Shown piece by piece: positions 27,332 to 35,801 of a stretch of DNA of 64,000 nt. Location of the stretch: positions 258,611-322,610 of the forward strand of contig NZ_LMKH01000036.1 of assembly GCF_001421415.1 (NCBI RefSeq). Reading direction: 5' to 3'. The position numbers were made by a program, and so were the translations under genes. The DNA comes from Sphingomonas sp. Leaf208. GTDB lineage: Bacteria > Pseudomonadota > Alphaproteobacteria > Sphingomonadales > Sphingomonadaceae. Within the stretch, counting starts at the first letter, position 1, and every line of letters begins with the position of its first letter. The notes under the pieces were generated by a model. It made no database searches, was not told the DNA's origin, and saw nothing but the letters and a program-made list of their open reading frames with translations.

Positions 27332-27652
27332 TCAGCCCTCGTCGGTGTCCGCGCCGGCTGCCGGCCGCTCGAACCAAGCCTCCACCGGCCCGACCAGCTT
27401 CAGTGTCAGAGCGTTGCCGTTGCGGTCGACCTTCTTGCCGAGCGCGACTCGGATCCAGCCTTCCGAGATGCAATATTCCTCGACGTCGTGGCGCACCTTG
27501 TCCTTGAAGCGGATGCCGATGCCGCGTTCGAGCAGGTCCTGCTGGAAGAACGGGCTGCGCTGGTTGATCGACAGGCGATCGGGGGGCGTGTCGCCGGTTG
27601 CGGCCGGGGTGGTGGCGGCTTCGGTCTCGGGCGTGTTTGGCGTGTCGGTCAT
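27332..27652 (-). CDS. DUF3297 family protein
   Basis: A small soluble protein of 106 residues. After a Thr/Ala/Pro-rich N-terminus comes the conserved block PPDRLSINQRSPFFQQ, then RGIGIRFKDKVR, then VEEYCISEGWIRVA and DRNGNALTLKL, the complete DUF3297 pattern. Its function is unknown. The start at 27652 (MTDTPN) is preferred; a GTG at 27676 is possible. It is convergent with the ABC-F gene and stands alone. Confidence 0.88.
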   Translation of the reverse strand: MTDTPNTPETEAATTPAATGDTPPDRLSINQRSPFFQQDLLERGIGIRFKDKVRHDVEEYCISEGWIRVALGKKVDRNGNALTLKLVGPVEAWFERPAAGADTDEG

Positions 27653-27708
27653 GGTCGCGCGTCTAGCGGCAAGCACCGGGGGCGCGCCAGAAAAAAGGCA
27701 CCGGACGC

Positions 27709-27740
27709 AAAAGAGGCGCCGGGATTGCTCCCGACGCCTC
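27709..27740 (-). terminator. Rho-independent terminator of the glycine-rich protein gene
   Basis: Read on the minus strand, GAGGCGTCGGGAG and CCCGGCGCCTC form a strong hairpin with a CAAT loop, followed by TTTT. It lies about 20 bp after the stop of the gene at 27761-28165. Confidence 0.88.
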
Positions 27741-27760
27741 CATGCGATCGTTTGATCGGA

Positions 27761-28165
27761 TCAGCTGCAGACCTGCACCGCGACCCGGTCGCCGTAATAG
27801 GGGTCGACGCGCCACTCGTTCCAGCACCGCGGGCGGTAATCCTCGCGGTAGTAGGTGCGTACCGGTGGGTTGTAATAGGCCACCGGTGGCTGCGCGTAAT
27901 AGCCGCCATTATAGTAACCGCGGTCATAGTACCGATTGCGGTTGTTGCTGCTGGCAATCGCCGCGCCGACACCCAGGCCGAGGATGCCGCCGAGCACCGC
28001 GGCGCCGGCTGCGTTTCCGCCGCCACGATGGCCGTGCCAACCGCCGCCGTAGCCGCGCCCATAGCCGCCGCGTCCCCAACGCTGCGCGTCGGCTGGTGCT
28101 GCTGCCGTCAGAGCCGTTGCGGCGAGTGCTACGCCAAGGCCTGCTTTCTTGAAAAATCCGTTCAT
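27761..28165 (-). CDS. Exported glycine/tyrosine-rich protein with glycine zipper
   Basis: A protein of 134 residues with a Sec signal (FKKAGLGVALAATAL) and a cleavage site near APADAQ at about 23-28. It continues with a Gly/Arg/His-rich segment and a hydrophobic glycine-zipper helix AAVLGGILGLGVGAAIA near 54-70. A Tyr-rich stretch then leads to a conserved-looking C-terminus RCWNEWRVDPYYGDRVAVQV with two Cys that could pair. Similar small proteins are common in the sphingomonad envelope; the function is unknown. The gene is divergent from the L,D-transpeptidase across 211 bp and has its own terminator. Confidence 0.75.
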   Translation of the reverse strand: MNGFFKKAGLGVALAATALTAAAPADAQRWGRGGYGRGYGGGWHGHRGGGNAAGAAVLGGILGLGVGAAIASSNNRNRYYDRGYYNGGYYAQPPVAYYNPPVRTYYREDYRPRCWNEWRVDPYYGDRVAVQVCS

Positions 28166-28376
28166 CTCTTCCGAACTCCGTTACTAGTTACGCCCGGTCC
28201 GCTTGGGACAAACGCATAAGTGTCCGACCGTGTTTCAGCATTTAGGCGATTCGGTCTGAACTGGTTCGGAACGGCTTGTTAACCCACGGTATAGCTGGCG
28301 GAGCTGGTCCCGTGCGGGGACACGGGCGGCGCGGCACTGCTGGGCAATGTTTACGAATATCGGTTAGGGTGCGGCG

Positions 28377-29042
28377 ATGCGCAGGATGATGACGACGCGA
28401 GCGATCGCCTTTGCCGTGCTCGGCGGGAGTGCGGTGCTGATCGGTGGACTGGCCTTGTCCGGGTCGCCGGTGAAGGTACGGGCGGTCGAGGCGCCTGCTC
28501 GGGTGGCTCGGATCGCCGCGCCGGTTGCGAAAGCGGCGCCGAAGCCCGTTGCGGTCGCTGCGGAGGACCCGGCCGATGCGTATGTCGTGAAGCGGGTGCT
28601 GAACGTGCCCGAGCCTTTGCGGCATGGCGCGTATTATTGGGATACCGAGGGCGTGCCGGAGGGGCCGATCGTGATCACGGTCGACTTGGTGGCGCAGACC
28701 TTGTCGATCTTTCGCAGCGGGTACGAGATCGGGACGGCGGCCGTGATCTATGGTGCGGACGAGAAGCCTACCCCGCTCGGCGTGTTCAAGATCACGCAGA
28801 AGGACGCGCATCATGTGTCGAACCTGTACGGGGCGCCGATGCCGTACATGATGCGGCTGACCAATGATGGGGTTTCGATCCACGGCAGCGCGTTGATGGA
28901 TGGGAAGTACGCTACGCATGGGTGTGTTGGGGTGCCGACCGCGTTTGCGAAGCTGATTTTCGAGCAGGTTAAGCTTGGGGATCGGGTTATTGTGACGAGT
29001 GGGGAGATGTTGGCGCGAGGTGGGCGGATTACTGCTGCTTGA
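28377..29042 (+). CDS. L,D-transpeptidase (YkuD domain)
   Basis: A periplasmic enzyme of 221 residues that forms 3-3 cross-links in peptidoglycan or attaches proteins to it. A signal anchor lies at about 9-28 (FAVLGGSAVLIGGLAL). An Ala/Pro/Val-rich linker follows. The YkuD domain at about 100-210 starts IVITVDLVAQTLSIF and has the active-site motif with His169 (SIHGS), His181 and catalytic Cys183 in THGCVGVP. The start at 28377 is supported by the signal sequence. It is an isolated gene. Confidence 0.93.
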   Translation: MRRMMTTRAIAFAVLGGSAVLIGGLALSGSPVKVRAVEAPARVARIAAPVAKAAPKPVAVAAEDPADAYVVKRVLNVPEPLRHGAYYWDTEGVPEGPIVITVDLVAQTLSIFRSGYEIGTAAVIYGADEKPTPLGVFKITQKDAHHVSNLYGAPMPYMMRLTNDGVSIHGSALMDGKYATHGCVGVPTAFAKLIFEQVKLGDRVIVTSGEMLARGGRITAA

Positions 29043-29089
29043 GGGGCGGTAGTGCTCCGTGCCCTCACCTTTCGCCGCCTTTGGCGTCT

Positions 29090-29113
29090 CTTCCTCTCCC
29101 GATGGGAGAGGAA
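29090..29113. repeat. Single hairpin of another repeat family
   Basis: TTCCTCTCCCGATGGGAGAGGAA forms one hairpin with a preceding CTTTCGCCGCCTTTGGCG segment. Only one arm is present in the window; it precedes family A copy 5. Confidence 0.6.
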
Positions 29114-29140
29114 TTTGAGAATGCCCTCATATCCTAGAAA

Positions 29141-29257
29141 TAGGCACCTCCCCGGCGAAGGCCGGGGTCCAGTTGGGGGACGTCGCTAACGAAGGGCAGC
29201 GCCGAGTTACTGCGACCTTTCCACCTGGGCCCCGGCCTTCGCCGGGGAGGTGCACCT
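29141..29257. repeat. REP-like inverted repeat, family A (copy 5)
   Basis: CACCTCCCCGGCGAAGGCCG with GGGTCCAGTTGGGG, inverted as CCACCTGGG with CCCCGGCCTTCGCCGGGG and AGGTGCACCTATT. The outermost bases (AATAGG-CACCTCC and GGAGGTGCACCTATT) also pair nearly perfectly. It lies in the 414-bp gap between two convergent genes. Confidence 0.88.
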
Positions 29258-29316
29258 ATTGAGTCCTGACCGCTCGCGTTGCCGTCAGCGTGAGTGCTGC
29301 CCTCGGTCTTTCTAGC

Positions 29317-29351
29317 ACAAAACAAAAGGGCCGGAGGTTTCCCCCCGGCCC
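29317..29351 (-). terminator. Rho-independent terminator downstream of typA
   Basis: On the minus strand GGGCCGGGGG and CCTCCGGCCC flank a GAAA loop and are followed by TTTTGTTTTG. It sits about 105 nt after the typA stop, so the typA transcript would carry a structured 3' UTR. Confidence 0.9.
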
Positions 29352-29359
29352 TTCTTCAT

Positions 29360-29456
29360 TTCCTAGCCAGCGCGCCGCGGCAAAGCCGCGTCGTCGGACC
29401 TCGCCTGAGCGAGGCCGGCCGAGCTTGTAAGCTTGGCCGGCTTCGCCGTGCCAGGC
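29360..29456 (-). other. Cluster of hairpins in the typA 3' UTR
   Basis: Between the typA stop and its terminator lie several adjacent palindromes: a 26-bp near-perfect palindrome at 29415-29440 (CCGGCC...GGCCGG around GAGCTTGTAAGCTT), CCTCGC-CTGA-GCGAGG at 29399-29414, and GCGGC-AAA-GCCGC around 29377-29391. They do not match the repeat families elsewhere. It could be a 3'-UTR RNA element. Confidence 0.45.
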
Positions 29457-31301
29457 TTACGCGCTCTGCTTAGCCCGGCTAGCCCGCTTGCGCTCGTTCG
29501 CATCCAGGAAGCGCTTGCGCAGGCGGATCGACTTCGGCGTGACTTCGACCATCTCGTCGTCGTCGATATACGCAATCGCCTGCTCCAGCGTCGCGCGCTT
29601 CGGCGGGGACAGGCGGACCTGGTCGTCCTTGCCGCCCGAAGCGCGGAAGTTGGTCAGCGCCTTGGTCTTCATCGGGTTGACCTCGAGGTCGTCCGGCTTG
29701 GCGTTCTCGCCGACGATCATGCCCTCATAGAGCGCCTCGCCGTGGCCCACGAACAGGATGCCGCGCTCTTCGAGCGGACCCAGTGCGTAGTTGTTCGCCT
29801 CGCCCGAACCGTTCGAGATCAGCACGCCGTTCTTGCGGCCTTCGATCGCGCCCTTGTGCGGACCGTACTTCTCGAACAGCCGGTTCATGATCCCCGTGCC
29901 GCGCGTGTCGGACAGGAATTCGCCATGATAGCCGATCATCCCGCGCGACGGCGCCGAGAAGGTGATGCGGGTCTTGCCGCCGGTCGACGGACGCATGTCG
30001 GTCAGCTCGGCCTTACGCGTGTTCATCTTCTCGACGACGGTACCCGAATGCTCCTCGTCGACGTCGATGATGACGGTCTCGTACGGCTCGGTCTTCTTGC
30101 CGTTCTCGTCCTCGCCGAACAGTACGCGCGGACGCGAGATGCCCAGCTCGAAGCCCTCGCGGCGCATCGTCTCGATCAGCACGCCCAGCTGAAGCTCGCC
30201 GCGGCCGGCGACTTCGAAGCTGTCCTTGTCGGCCGCCTCGGTCACCTTCACGGCGACGTTCGACTCGGCTTCGCGGAACAGGCGCTCGCGGATCATACGC
30301 GACGTCACCTTGCTGCCCTCACGGCCCGCCATCGGCGAATCGTTCACGGCAAAACGCATCGACAGCGTGGGGGGATCGATCGGCTGCGCGTGCAGCGGCT
30401 CGGTCACCGTGATGTCGGCGATCGTGTCGGCAACCGTAGCGACCGAGAGACCTGCCAGCGAGATGATGTCGCCGGCCTTGGCTTCGTCGACGGGAACGCG
30501 CTCGAGACCACGGAACGACATGATCTTGGACGCACGACCGGTCTCGATGATCTTACCGTCGTTATCGAGTGCGTGGATCGCCTGGTTGGTCTTCACGGTA
30601 CCCGAATTGACGCGACCCGTGAGGACGCGGCCGAGGAACGGATCGCGGTCGAGCAGCGTGACGAGGAAGGTGAACGGCACGCCGGCGACTTCCACGGCGG
30701 GCGGCGGCACGTGCTTCACGATCGTCTCGAACATCGGGATCAGCGTGCCTTCGCGCGCGTCCATGTCGGTCGATGCATAGCCGTTGCGACCCGATGCGTA
30801 GAGCACGGGGAAGTCGAGCTGGTCGTCGTTGGCGTCGAGCGACACGAACAGATCGAACACTTCGTCGAGCACTTCCTGAATGCGCGCGTCGTTACGATCG
30901 ACCTTGTTGACGACGACGATCGGCTTCAGGCCGAGCGCCAGCGCCTTGCCGGTGACGAACTTGGTCTGCGGCATCGCGCCTTCCGACGAATCGACCAGCA
31001 GGACGACGCCGTCGACCATCGACAGGATGCGCTCGACTTCACCGCCGAAATCGGCGTGGCCGGGCGTGTCGACGATGTTGATGCGGATGCTCTCGGACTC
31101 GCCGGGAGGGGTCCAGTCGACCGAGGTCGGCTTGGCGAGAATGGTGATGCCACGCTCTTTTTCGAGGTCGTTCGAATCCATTGCGCGCTCTTCGACGCGC
31201 TGGTTGTCGCGGAAGGTGCCGGACTGGCGGAAGAGCTGGTCGACCAGCGTCGTCTTGCCGTGATCGACGTGCGCAATGATCGCCACGTTGCGGAGGCTCA
31301 T
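29457..31301 (-). CDS. typA: Ribosome-associated GTPase TypA/BipA
   Basis: A translational GTPase of 614 residues that binds 70S ribosomes and aids 50S assembly and stress adaptation. The G1 motif AHVDHGKTT is at 10-18, G3 DTPGHADFGGEV near 73-84 and G4 NKVDR near 127-131. EF-G-like domains III and V follow, with RGELQLGVLIETMRREG near 360. The C-terminal TypA-specific domain includes TPKSIRLRKRFL. The start at 31301 is the conserved MSLRNVAI. It is a single-gene transcript with its own terminator. Confidence 0.97.
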   Translation of the reverse strand: MSLRNVAIIAHVDHGKTTLVDQLFRQSGTFRDNQRVEERAMDSNDLEKERGITILAKPTSVDWTPPGESESIRINIVDTPGHADFGGEVERILSMVDGVVLLVDSSEGAMPQTKFVTGKALALGLKPIVVVNKVDRNDARIQEVLDEVFDLFVSLDANDDQLDFPVLYASGRNGYASTDMDAREGTLIPMFETIVKHVPPPAVEVAGVPFTFLVTLLDRDPFLGRVLTGRVNSGTVKTNQAIHALDNDGKIIETGRASKIMSFRGLERVPVDEAKAGDIISLAGLSVATVADTIADITVTEPLHAQPIDPPTLSMRFAVNDSPMAGREGSKVTSRMIRERLFREAESNVAVKVTEAADKDSFEVAGRGELQLGVLIETMRREGFELGISRPRVLFGEDENGKKTEPYETVIIDVDEEHSGTVVEKMNTRKAELTDMRPSTGGKTRITFSAPSRGMIGYHGEFLSDTRGTGIMNRLFEKYGPHKGAIEGRKNGVLISNGSGEANNYALGPLEERGILFVGHGEALYEGMIVGENAKPDDLEVNPMKTKALTNFRASGGKDDQVRLSPPKRATLEQAIAYIDDDEMVEVTPKSIRLRKRFLDANERKRASRAKQSA

Positions 31302-31391
31302 GAATGTATTCTCTTGATCGAGGAACGGGGTTGGCGCGCGCCATAGCGTAATTGTTGCGCCGCGGGAAGATGCAGCGGCATTTCGTCGCCT

Positions 31392-32369
31392 TTAGAGGGA
31401 ACCTCCGCGGCGCTTGTATGTTCCGGCGCCGAGAATAGCACGGGGATCGCGAACCGCCAGCATTGCCCTCAGCGCGGCGTGCTTGTCAGGCGCCGCGGCA
31501 TAGTAACGCTGCCAGATCCGCAGCCCCATCCAATAGCCGAGTTCGGGCGGCCAGCCGGCGGGCGGCGTGGAGTAGTTGCCGATCCAGCGGGCATAGGCCT
31601 TGGCTTCGGGTGAGCCTTCCTCGGGGTCGTCCTTGTCGGTGAGCTTGCGGGTGAGCGCGATGTCGGCCTGCATCTGGCGCCAGAGTTCCGCCTCGCGCGG
31701 GGTGGCCCAGGCGGCGCGGGCGGCGTCGGGCTCCTCGCCGGTGACGAGTTGCGCGATGAAGTCCGCCGCGCCCTCGGCCAGGATCGCGGTGAGCAGCGGA
31801 TCGCGGGCGAGCGTCATGCCGGCGTCCTGCTGGAAGGAATGCACCGTCTCGTGCGCGAAGAAATGGCGGAGCGTCTGGCGCAGTTTCTCGGGCGTCGGCG
31901 ACATGCGGCAGAGCACTTCGAGGCCGAGCACCTGCGCGCCGGGCTTGGCGGTGCCGCCGGAGGTGTTCGCGCCGAAGACTATATAGACCTGCGGAAGCTT
32001 CACGTCGGGGAGTGCGCCGTGGAGACCGAGATAGATTGAGCGGAGATCGGCGGTGGCGGCCTTGGCGGCGGGGAGGCAGGTCTTGATCGCCTGTGCGTAG
32101 CGGGTGGGGTTGGCGGCGATGGCGCGCGCTAGCGTATCCGCGTCGACGATCCGGCCGGGGGTGAAGACGCCAATCCCGAAACTGCCCTTGTCGAGATACT
32201 CGCGTTTGAGTTGCGCGGCGGTGGGTTTGCCCTTGATCCTGGCGAAGAGCGCGGCGAAGCGGTCGGCGTCTTCGGTGTGGATCGTTGCGGTGAGTGGGTC
32301 GGCTGGTGGGGGACGATTCGTCGCTGCCGCGGGGAGGAGGGCGAGCGCGAGGATCAGCGGGCGGAGCAT
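31392..32369 (-). CDS. Putative exported zinc metallopeptidase (HExxH; DUF2268-like)
   Basis: A protein of 325 residues with an N-terminal signal peptide (LILALALLPAAA). The zinc motif HETVH is at 173-177, with Glu174 as general base. EGAADFIAQL about 25 residues later supplies a likely third ligand. This layout (HExxH plus EGxADF) resembles DUF2268-type and gluzincin-like peptidases. The substrate is unknown. The C-terminus has ELGYWMGLRIWQRYY, also seen in that group. The start at 32369 was chosen for the signal peptide; no strong ribosome binding site is visible. It lies 90 bp downstream of the typA start, on the same strand. Confidence 0.75.
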   Translation of the reverse strand: MLRPLILALALLPAAATNRPPPADPLTATIHTEDADRFAALFARIKGKPTAAQLKREYLDKGSFGIGVFTPGRIVDADTLARAIAANPTRYAQAIKTCLPAAKAATADLRSIYLGLHGALPDVKLPQVYIVFGANTSGGTAKPGAQVLGLEVLCRMSPTPEKLRQTLRHFFAHETVHSFQQDAGMTLARDPLLTAILAEGAADFIAQLVTGEEPDAARAAWATPREAELWRQMQADIALTRKLTDKDDPEEGSPEAKAYARWIGNYSTPPAGWPPELGYWMGLRIWQRYYAAAPDKHAALRAMLAVRDPRAILGAGTYKRRGGSL

Positions 32370-32417
32370 GGTGAGCAGCGTATCGCGTGTTTGCCGGGGC
32401 GCCAGAGCGGATATTGC

Positions 32418-32542
32418 AATCCTCCCCCGCCAGGGGGAGGTGTCGCCGAAGGGGACGGAGGGGGAGGACACGGAGCAGAGGTTGGCGCGTGCCTCCCCCT
32501 CCGTCAGGCTGACGCCTGCCACCTCCCCCTGGCGGGAGAGGA
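32418..32542. repeat. Inverted repeat, family D (copy 2)
   Basis: ATCCTCCCCCGCCAGGGGGA with GGTGTCGCC, inverted as GCCTGCCACCTCCCCCTGGC with GGGAGAGGAT. An inner pair (GGAGGGGGAGG and CCTCCCCCTCC) lies in the spacer. Confidence 0.86.
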
Positions 32543-32584
32543 TCGTGAAGTAGCGACCACCTGAAGCGTCCCATCCTCCACTAT

Positions 32585-32691
32585 CCACCCCGGCGGAGGC
32601 CGGGGCCCAGTTGGAAAGGCGGCAATAACGACGCGCCGCCATCCGTTAGCAACGTCCCCCAACTGGGCCCCGGCCTTCGCCGGGGTGGTGG
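32585..32691. repeat. REP-like inverted repeat, family A (copy 6)
   Basis: CCACCCCGGCGGAGGCCGGG with GCCCAGTTGG, inverted as CCAACTGGG with CCCCGGCCTTCGCCGGGG and TGGTGG. With family D copy 2 it fills the 334-bp gap between the peptidase and ADH genes. Confidence 0.88.
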
Positions 32692-32703
32692 CATTTCTAG
32701 AAC

Positions 32704-33717
32704 TCAGAACCCCTCCAGCACGATCTTCCCCTTGGCCGTGTGGCTCTCGATCCGCTCATGCGCCTTCCGCAAATTCGCCGCGTCGATCTTCCCGAAGTTC
32801 TCCGCGAGCGTCGTCCGGATCGTCCCCGCATCCACCAGCCGCGCGACCTCGTCGAGCAACACCCCCTGCTCGCCCATGTCCGCGGTCTGGAACAGCGAGC
32901 GCGTGTACATCAGTTCCCAGTGCACCGAGATCGACTTCTGCTTCAGCGGCACGATGTCGAGCGTCTTCGGATCGTCGATCAGCGCCAGCCGGCCCTGGGG
33001 CGCCAGCAGCTCGCCGATCTCGGCGATGTGTTCGTCGGTATGAGTCGTGGAGAACACGAACCCCGGTGCGCCGAGCCCGAGCGCCTCGACCTGCGCGGCG
33101 AGCGGCTTGCGGTGGTCGATCACGTGATGCGCGCCGAGCTCCTCGACCCAGCCGCGCGTCTCGTCGCGCGAGGCGGTGGCGATCACGGTCAGGTCGGTGA
33201 GTTGCCGCGCGAGCTGGATCGTGATCGAGCCGACCCCGCCTGCCCCGCCGATGATCAGGATCGCGTTCGCCGCACCGGGGACGGGTTTGCGCACGTCGAG
33301 CCGGTCGAACAGCGTCTCCCACGCGGTGACCGAGGTCAGCGGCAGCGCCGCCGCCTGCGCCCAGTCGAGCGACGTCGGCTTGTGCCCGACGATGCGTTCG
33401 TCGACGAGGTGATATTCGGAATTGGTCCCCGGCCGGTCGATCGCGCCTGCGTAGAACACTTCGTCGCCGGCCTTGAACCCGGTCACGTCCGGACCGACCG
33501 CGACGACGACGCCCGATGCGTCCCAGCCCAGCACCTGCGGCTTGCCGTCCGGATCTTCGCGCCGCTGGCGGATCTTGGTGTCGACCGGGTTGACCGAAAC
33601 CGCCTTCACCTCGACCAGCAGATCGCGGCCAGTCGCTTCGGGCTTGGGGAGGTCGAACTCGACGAGCGACTGCGGATCGTCGATCGGGAGCGACTTGGTA
33701 TAGCCGATGGCGCGCAT
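32704..33717 (-). CDS. Zinc-binding alcohol dehydrogenase family protein (quinone oxidoreductase-like)
   Basis: An MDR-superfamily reductase of 337 residues. The N-terminal GroES-like domain has VEVKAVSVNPVDTKIRQR and LGWDASGVVVAVG. The Rossmann fold carries GGAGGVGS near 154-161, followed by LARQL and VIATASR. Catalytic-zinc cysteines of classical ADHs are absent, as is usual for the NADPH quinone oxidoreductase/enone reductase branch. Likely substrates are quinones or reactive enones; physiology is unknown. It stands alone on the minus strand, with repeats after its stop. Confidence 0.9.
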   Translation of the reverse strand: MRAIGYTKSLPIDDPQSLVEFDLPKPEATGRDLLVEVKAVSVNPVDTKIRQRREDPDGKPQVLGWDASGVVVAVGPDVTGFKAGDEVFYAGAIDRPGTNSEYHLVDERIVGHKPTSLDWAQAAALPLTSVTAWETLFDRLDVRKPVPGAANAILIIGGAGGVGSITIQLARQLTDLTVIATASRDETRGWVEELGAHHVIDHRKPLAAQVEALGLGAPGFVFSTTHTDEHIAEIGELLAPQGRLALIDDPKTLDIVPLKQKSISVHWELMYTRSLFQTADMGEQGVLLDEVARLVDAGTIRTTLAENFGKIDAANLRKAHERIESHTAKGKIVLEGF

Positions 33718-33781
33718 GCTGGAACTCCTGTGATGTCGCGACCAAGCTGTCCACGCAAGCGCCCGGTTTCAAGGAGAGCTG

Positions 33782-33810
33782 TTGGCAAGCCTGAGTGTAT
33801 TATCTATATA
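33782..33810 (+). promoter_or_regulatory. Probable sigma-70 type promoter of telA
   Basis: TTGGCA at 33782-33787 and TATATA at 33805-33810 are exactly 17 bp apart in an unusually AT-rich patch (GTATTATCTATATAC), 60 bp before the telA start. The spacing and both hexamers fit a housekeeping promoter. Confidence 0.65.
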
Positions 33811-33869
33811 CGCCACTTGAACGCGGGGCGGGTTGCAGCCACGATGCCCCACCGAACGGAGACACGAGC

Positions 33870-35084
33870 ATGGCGACGACCCCGAACACGCTGACGGAAG
33901 AGCCTGGCCTGGTGCTGACCCCGCCCGATCCGGTGCCCACGGTCGCCGCCGCGAAGGCGTCCGGCCTCGTCCCCGTCGATGCCGGCGTGAAGTCGCAGCT
34001 GGAGGAGCGCGTGTCGGGCTTCGTCACCGATCTGGTTGCGCAGGACGTCAACTCGCCCGAATTCGGCAAGCGCGTCGACGCGATCACCGCGATGGGCGCG
34101 AAGGAAATCCGCGACGCCGCCGGCCAGTCGAACCGCTTCCTCGATCGCCCGGTCAAGGCGATGGATCAGGAGACCGGCGTCGGCAAGGACCTCGCCGAGC
34201 TGCGCCGCGTCGTCGAGGATCTCGATCCCGGCAAGAAGAGCAACCTCACCGCGCCGCAGAAGCTGTTCGGGATCATCCCGTTCGGGGGCAAGATGCGCAA
34301 TTATTTCGACGGCTATAAGTCGTCGCAGACGCACATCGCGCAGATCCTGAAGAGCCTCGGCTCGGGCAAGGACGAGCTGCTGATGGACAATGCCGCGATC
34401 GATACCGAGCGCGCGAACCTGTGGGCGGCGATGGGCCGGCTCGAGCAGATGATCCACCTGTCGAAGACGATGGACGCGAAGCTGGAGGACGTCGCCAACG
34501 ATCTCGACCACAGCGATCCCGCCAAGGCGAAGGCGATCCGCGAAACGGCGCTGTTCTACACGCGCCAGCGCACGCAGGACCTGCTGACGCAGATGGCGGT
34601 GACCGTACAGGGCTATCTCGCGCTCGATCTGGTCAAGAAGAACAATGTCGAGCTGGTGAAGGGCGTCGATCGCGCCTCGACCACGACCGTCTCGGCGCTG
34701 CGCACCGCGGTGACGGTGGCGCAGGCGCTGACCAACCAGAAGCTGGTGCTGGAACAGATCACCGCGCTCAACACGACGACCGCGAACATCATCGATTCGA
34801 CCGGCAAGCTGCTCAAATCGCAGACCGCGCAGATTCACGAACAGGCGGCGTCGGCGACGATCCCGCTAGAAACGCTGCAACGCGCGTTCCAGAACATCTA
34901 CGACACGATGGACGCGATCGACGTGTTCAAGCTGAAGGCGCTCAATTCGATGAAGGTCACCGTCGGCGCGCTGTCGAACGAGGTCGATAAATCCCGCGGT
35001 TACATTGCCCGCGCGGAGGGTGCGACGCAGGGGCAGTTGGGTGGACCCTCGTCGCCTAGCCCGTTCAAGCTGGAGGCGATGTAA
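33870..35084 (+). CDS. telA: Toxic anion resistance protein, TelA family
   Basis: A cytoplasmic helical protein of 404 residues named for tellurite resistance; in other bacteria it is linked to tolerance of toxic anions and envelope-active compounds. After a Pro-rich N-terminus the TelA core includes GQSNRFLDRPVKAM, GIIPFGGKMRNYF (a signature) and long amphipathic helices with LVKKNNVELVKGVDRAS near 275-291. ATTVSALRTAV-type and DTMDAIDVFK segments follow. The start at 33870 follows the promoter and begins the first plausible Met. It is followed after 5 bp by an XpaC-like gene, its usual partner. Confidence 0.92.
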   Translation: MATTPNTLTEEPGLVLTPPDPVPTVAAAKASGLVPVDAGVKSQLEERVSGFVTDLVAQDVNSPEFGKRVDAITAMGAKEIRDAAGQSNRFLDRPVKAMDQETGVGKDLAELRRVVEDLDPGKKSNLTAPQKLFGIIPFGGKMRNYFDGYKSSQTHIAQILKSLGSGKDELLMDNAAIDTERANLWAAMGRLEQMIHLSKTMDAKLEDVANDLDHSDPAKAKAIRETALFYTRQRTQDLLTQMAVTVQGYLALDLVKKNNVELVKGVDRASTTTVSALRTAVTVAQALTNQKLVLEQITALNTTTANIIDSTGKLLKSQTAQIHEQAASATIPLETLQRAFQNIYDTMDAIDVFKLKALNSMKVTVGALSNEVDKSRGYIARAEGATQGQLGGPSSPSPFKLEAM

Positions 35085-35089
35085 CCCTC

Positions 35090-35797
35090 GTGAGCGAAGT
35101 CGACGACGCCATCGCCAGCGCCCGCGCCTCCTGGTCGCGCATTTCCGACGACCGGACGGGCACCGTCATCGCGCGCTCGCCATCGCGGGGACGGGCACGG
35201 CAGACGCAGGCGATCGGCAAGCGGCTGACCCGGATCGCGGTCGCCGACGTCGCGATCCTGATCGCGGCGATGGTGATCGGCTGGATCGTGCCGCTCGGGA
35301 TCGGCGGCGCGATGCTGGTGATGGCGCTGCTGGTCGCGGCCACGGTGTTGTTCGCGGTCTGGCCGGCGGAACGCGCGCCGACGCCGGAGCGGCTCGCGGC
35401 GGTCGATATCCGTGCCCTCCCCGCACAGACCGAACGCTGGCTGGAGGCGCAGCGCCCAGCCCTCCCCGCGCCGGCGATGACCCTGGTCGACCGGATCGGT
35501 CTGCGCCTCGAGACGCTGACCCCGCAACTCGCAACGCTCGACGCGAACACGCAGGAAGCGGTCGACGTGCGGAAACTGATCGGCGAACAGCTCCCTGCGT
35601 TCGTCAAGGATTACGAGAAGGTGCCGCCGTCGCTCCGCACCACGCCGCGCAACGGTCGCTCGCCCGACGCCGAACTGGTCGACGGGCTGAAGCTGATCGA
35701 ACAGGAGATCGGCGAAATGACCGCCCGCCTCGCACAGAGCGACCTCGACAATTTGTCGACCCGCGGCCGATTTTTGGAGATGAAGTACAAGGATTGA
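35090..35797 (+). CDS. XpaC-like membrane protein (TelA partner)
   Basis: A protein of 235 residues starting with GTG at 35090, 5 bp after telA. Two adjacent membrane helices at about 50-90 (VADVAILIAAMVIGWIVPLG and a second stretch to LFAVW) are followed by a soluble helical part with YEKVPPSLR and ending SDLDNLSTRGRFLEMKYKD. This order, two TMs plus helical tail next to telA, matches the XpaC/5-bromo-4-chloroindolyl phosphate hydrolysis family. The name reflects a historical assay, and the biochemical role is not settled. A damaged copy of its last 20 codons lies downstream at 36003. Confidence 0.75.
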   Translation: MSEVDDAIASARASWSRISDDRTGTVIARSPSRGRARQTQAIGKRLTRIAVADVAILIAAMVIGWIVPLGIGGAMLVMALLVAATVLFAVWPAERAPTPERLAAVDIRALPAQTERWLEAQRPALPAPAMTLVDRIGLRLETLTPQLATLDANTQEAVDVRKLIGEQLPAFVKDYEKVPPSLRTTPRNGRSPDAELVDGLKLIEQEIGEMTARLAQSDLDNLSTRGRFLEMKYKD

Positions 35798-35801
35798 GGC
35801 G

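Noticed and set aside
28258..28283. EcfG promoter before the L,D-transpeptidase (GGAAC at about 28268)
   Set aside because: At 16-17 bp spacing the downstream element reads GTAT or TATA, not CGTT.
29433..31346. A 637-codon open frame antisense to typA
   Set aside because: Composition is that of a reverse-strand shadow (His/Arg/Asp rich) and typA is certain.
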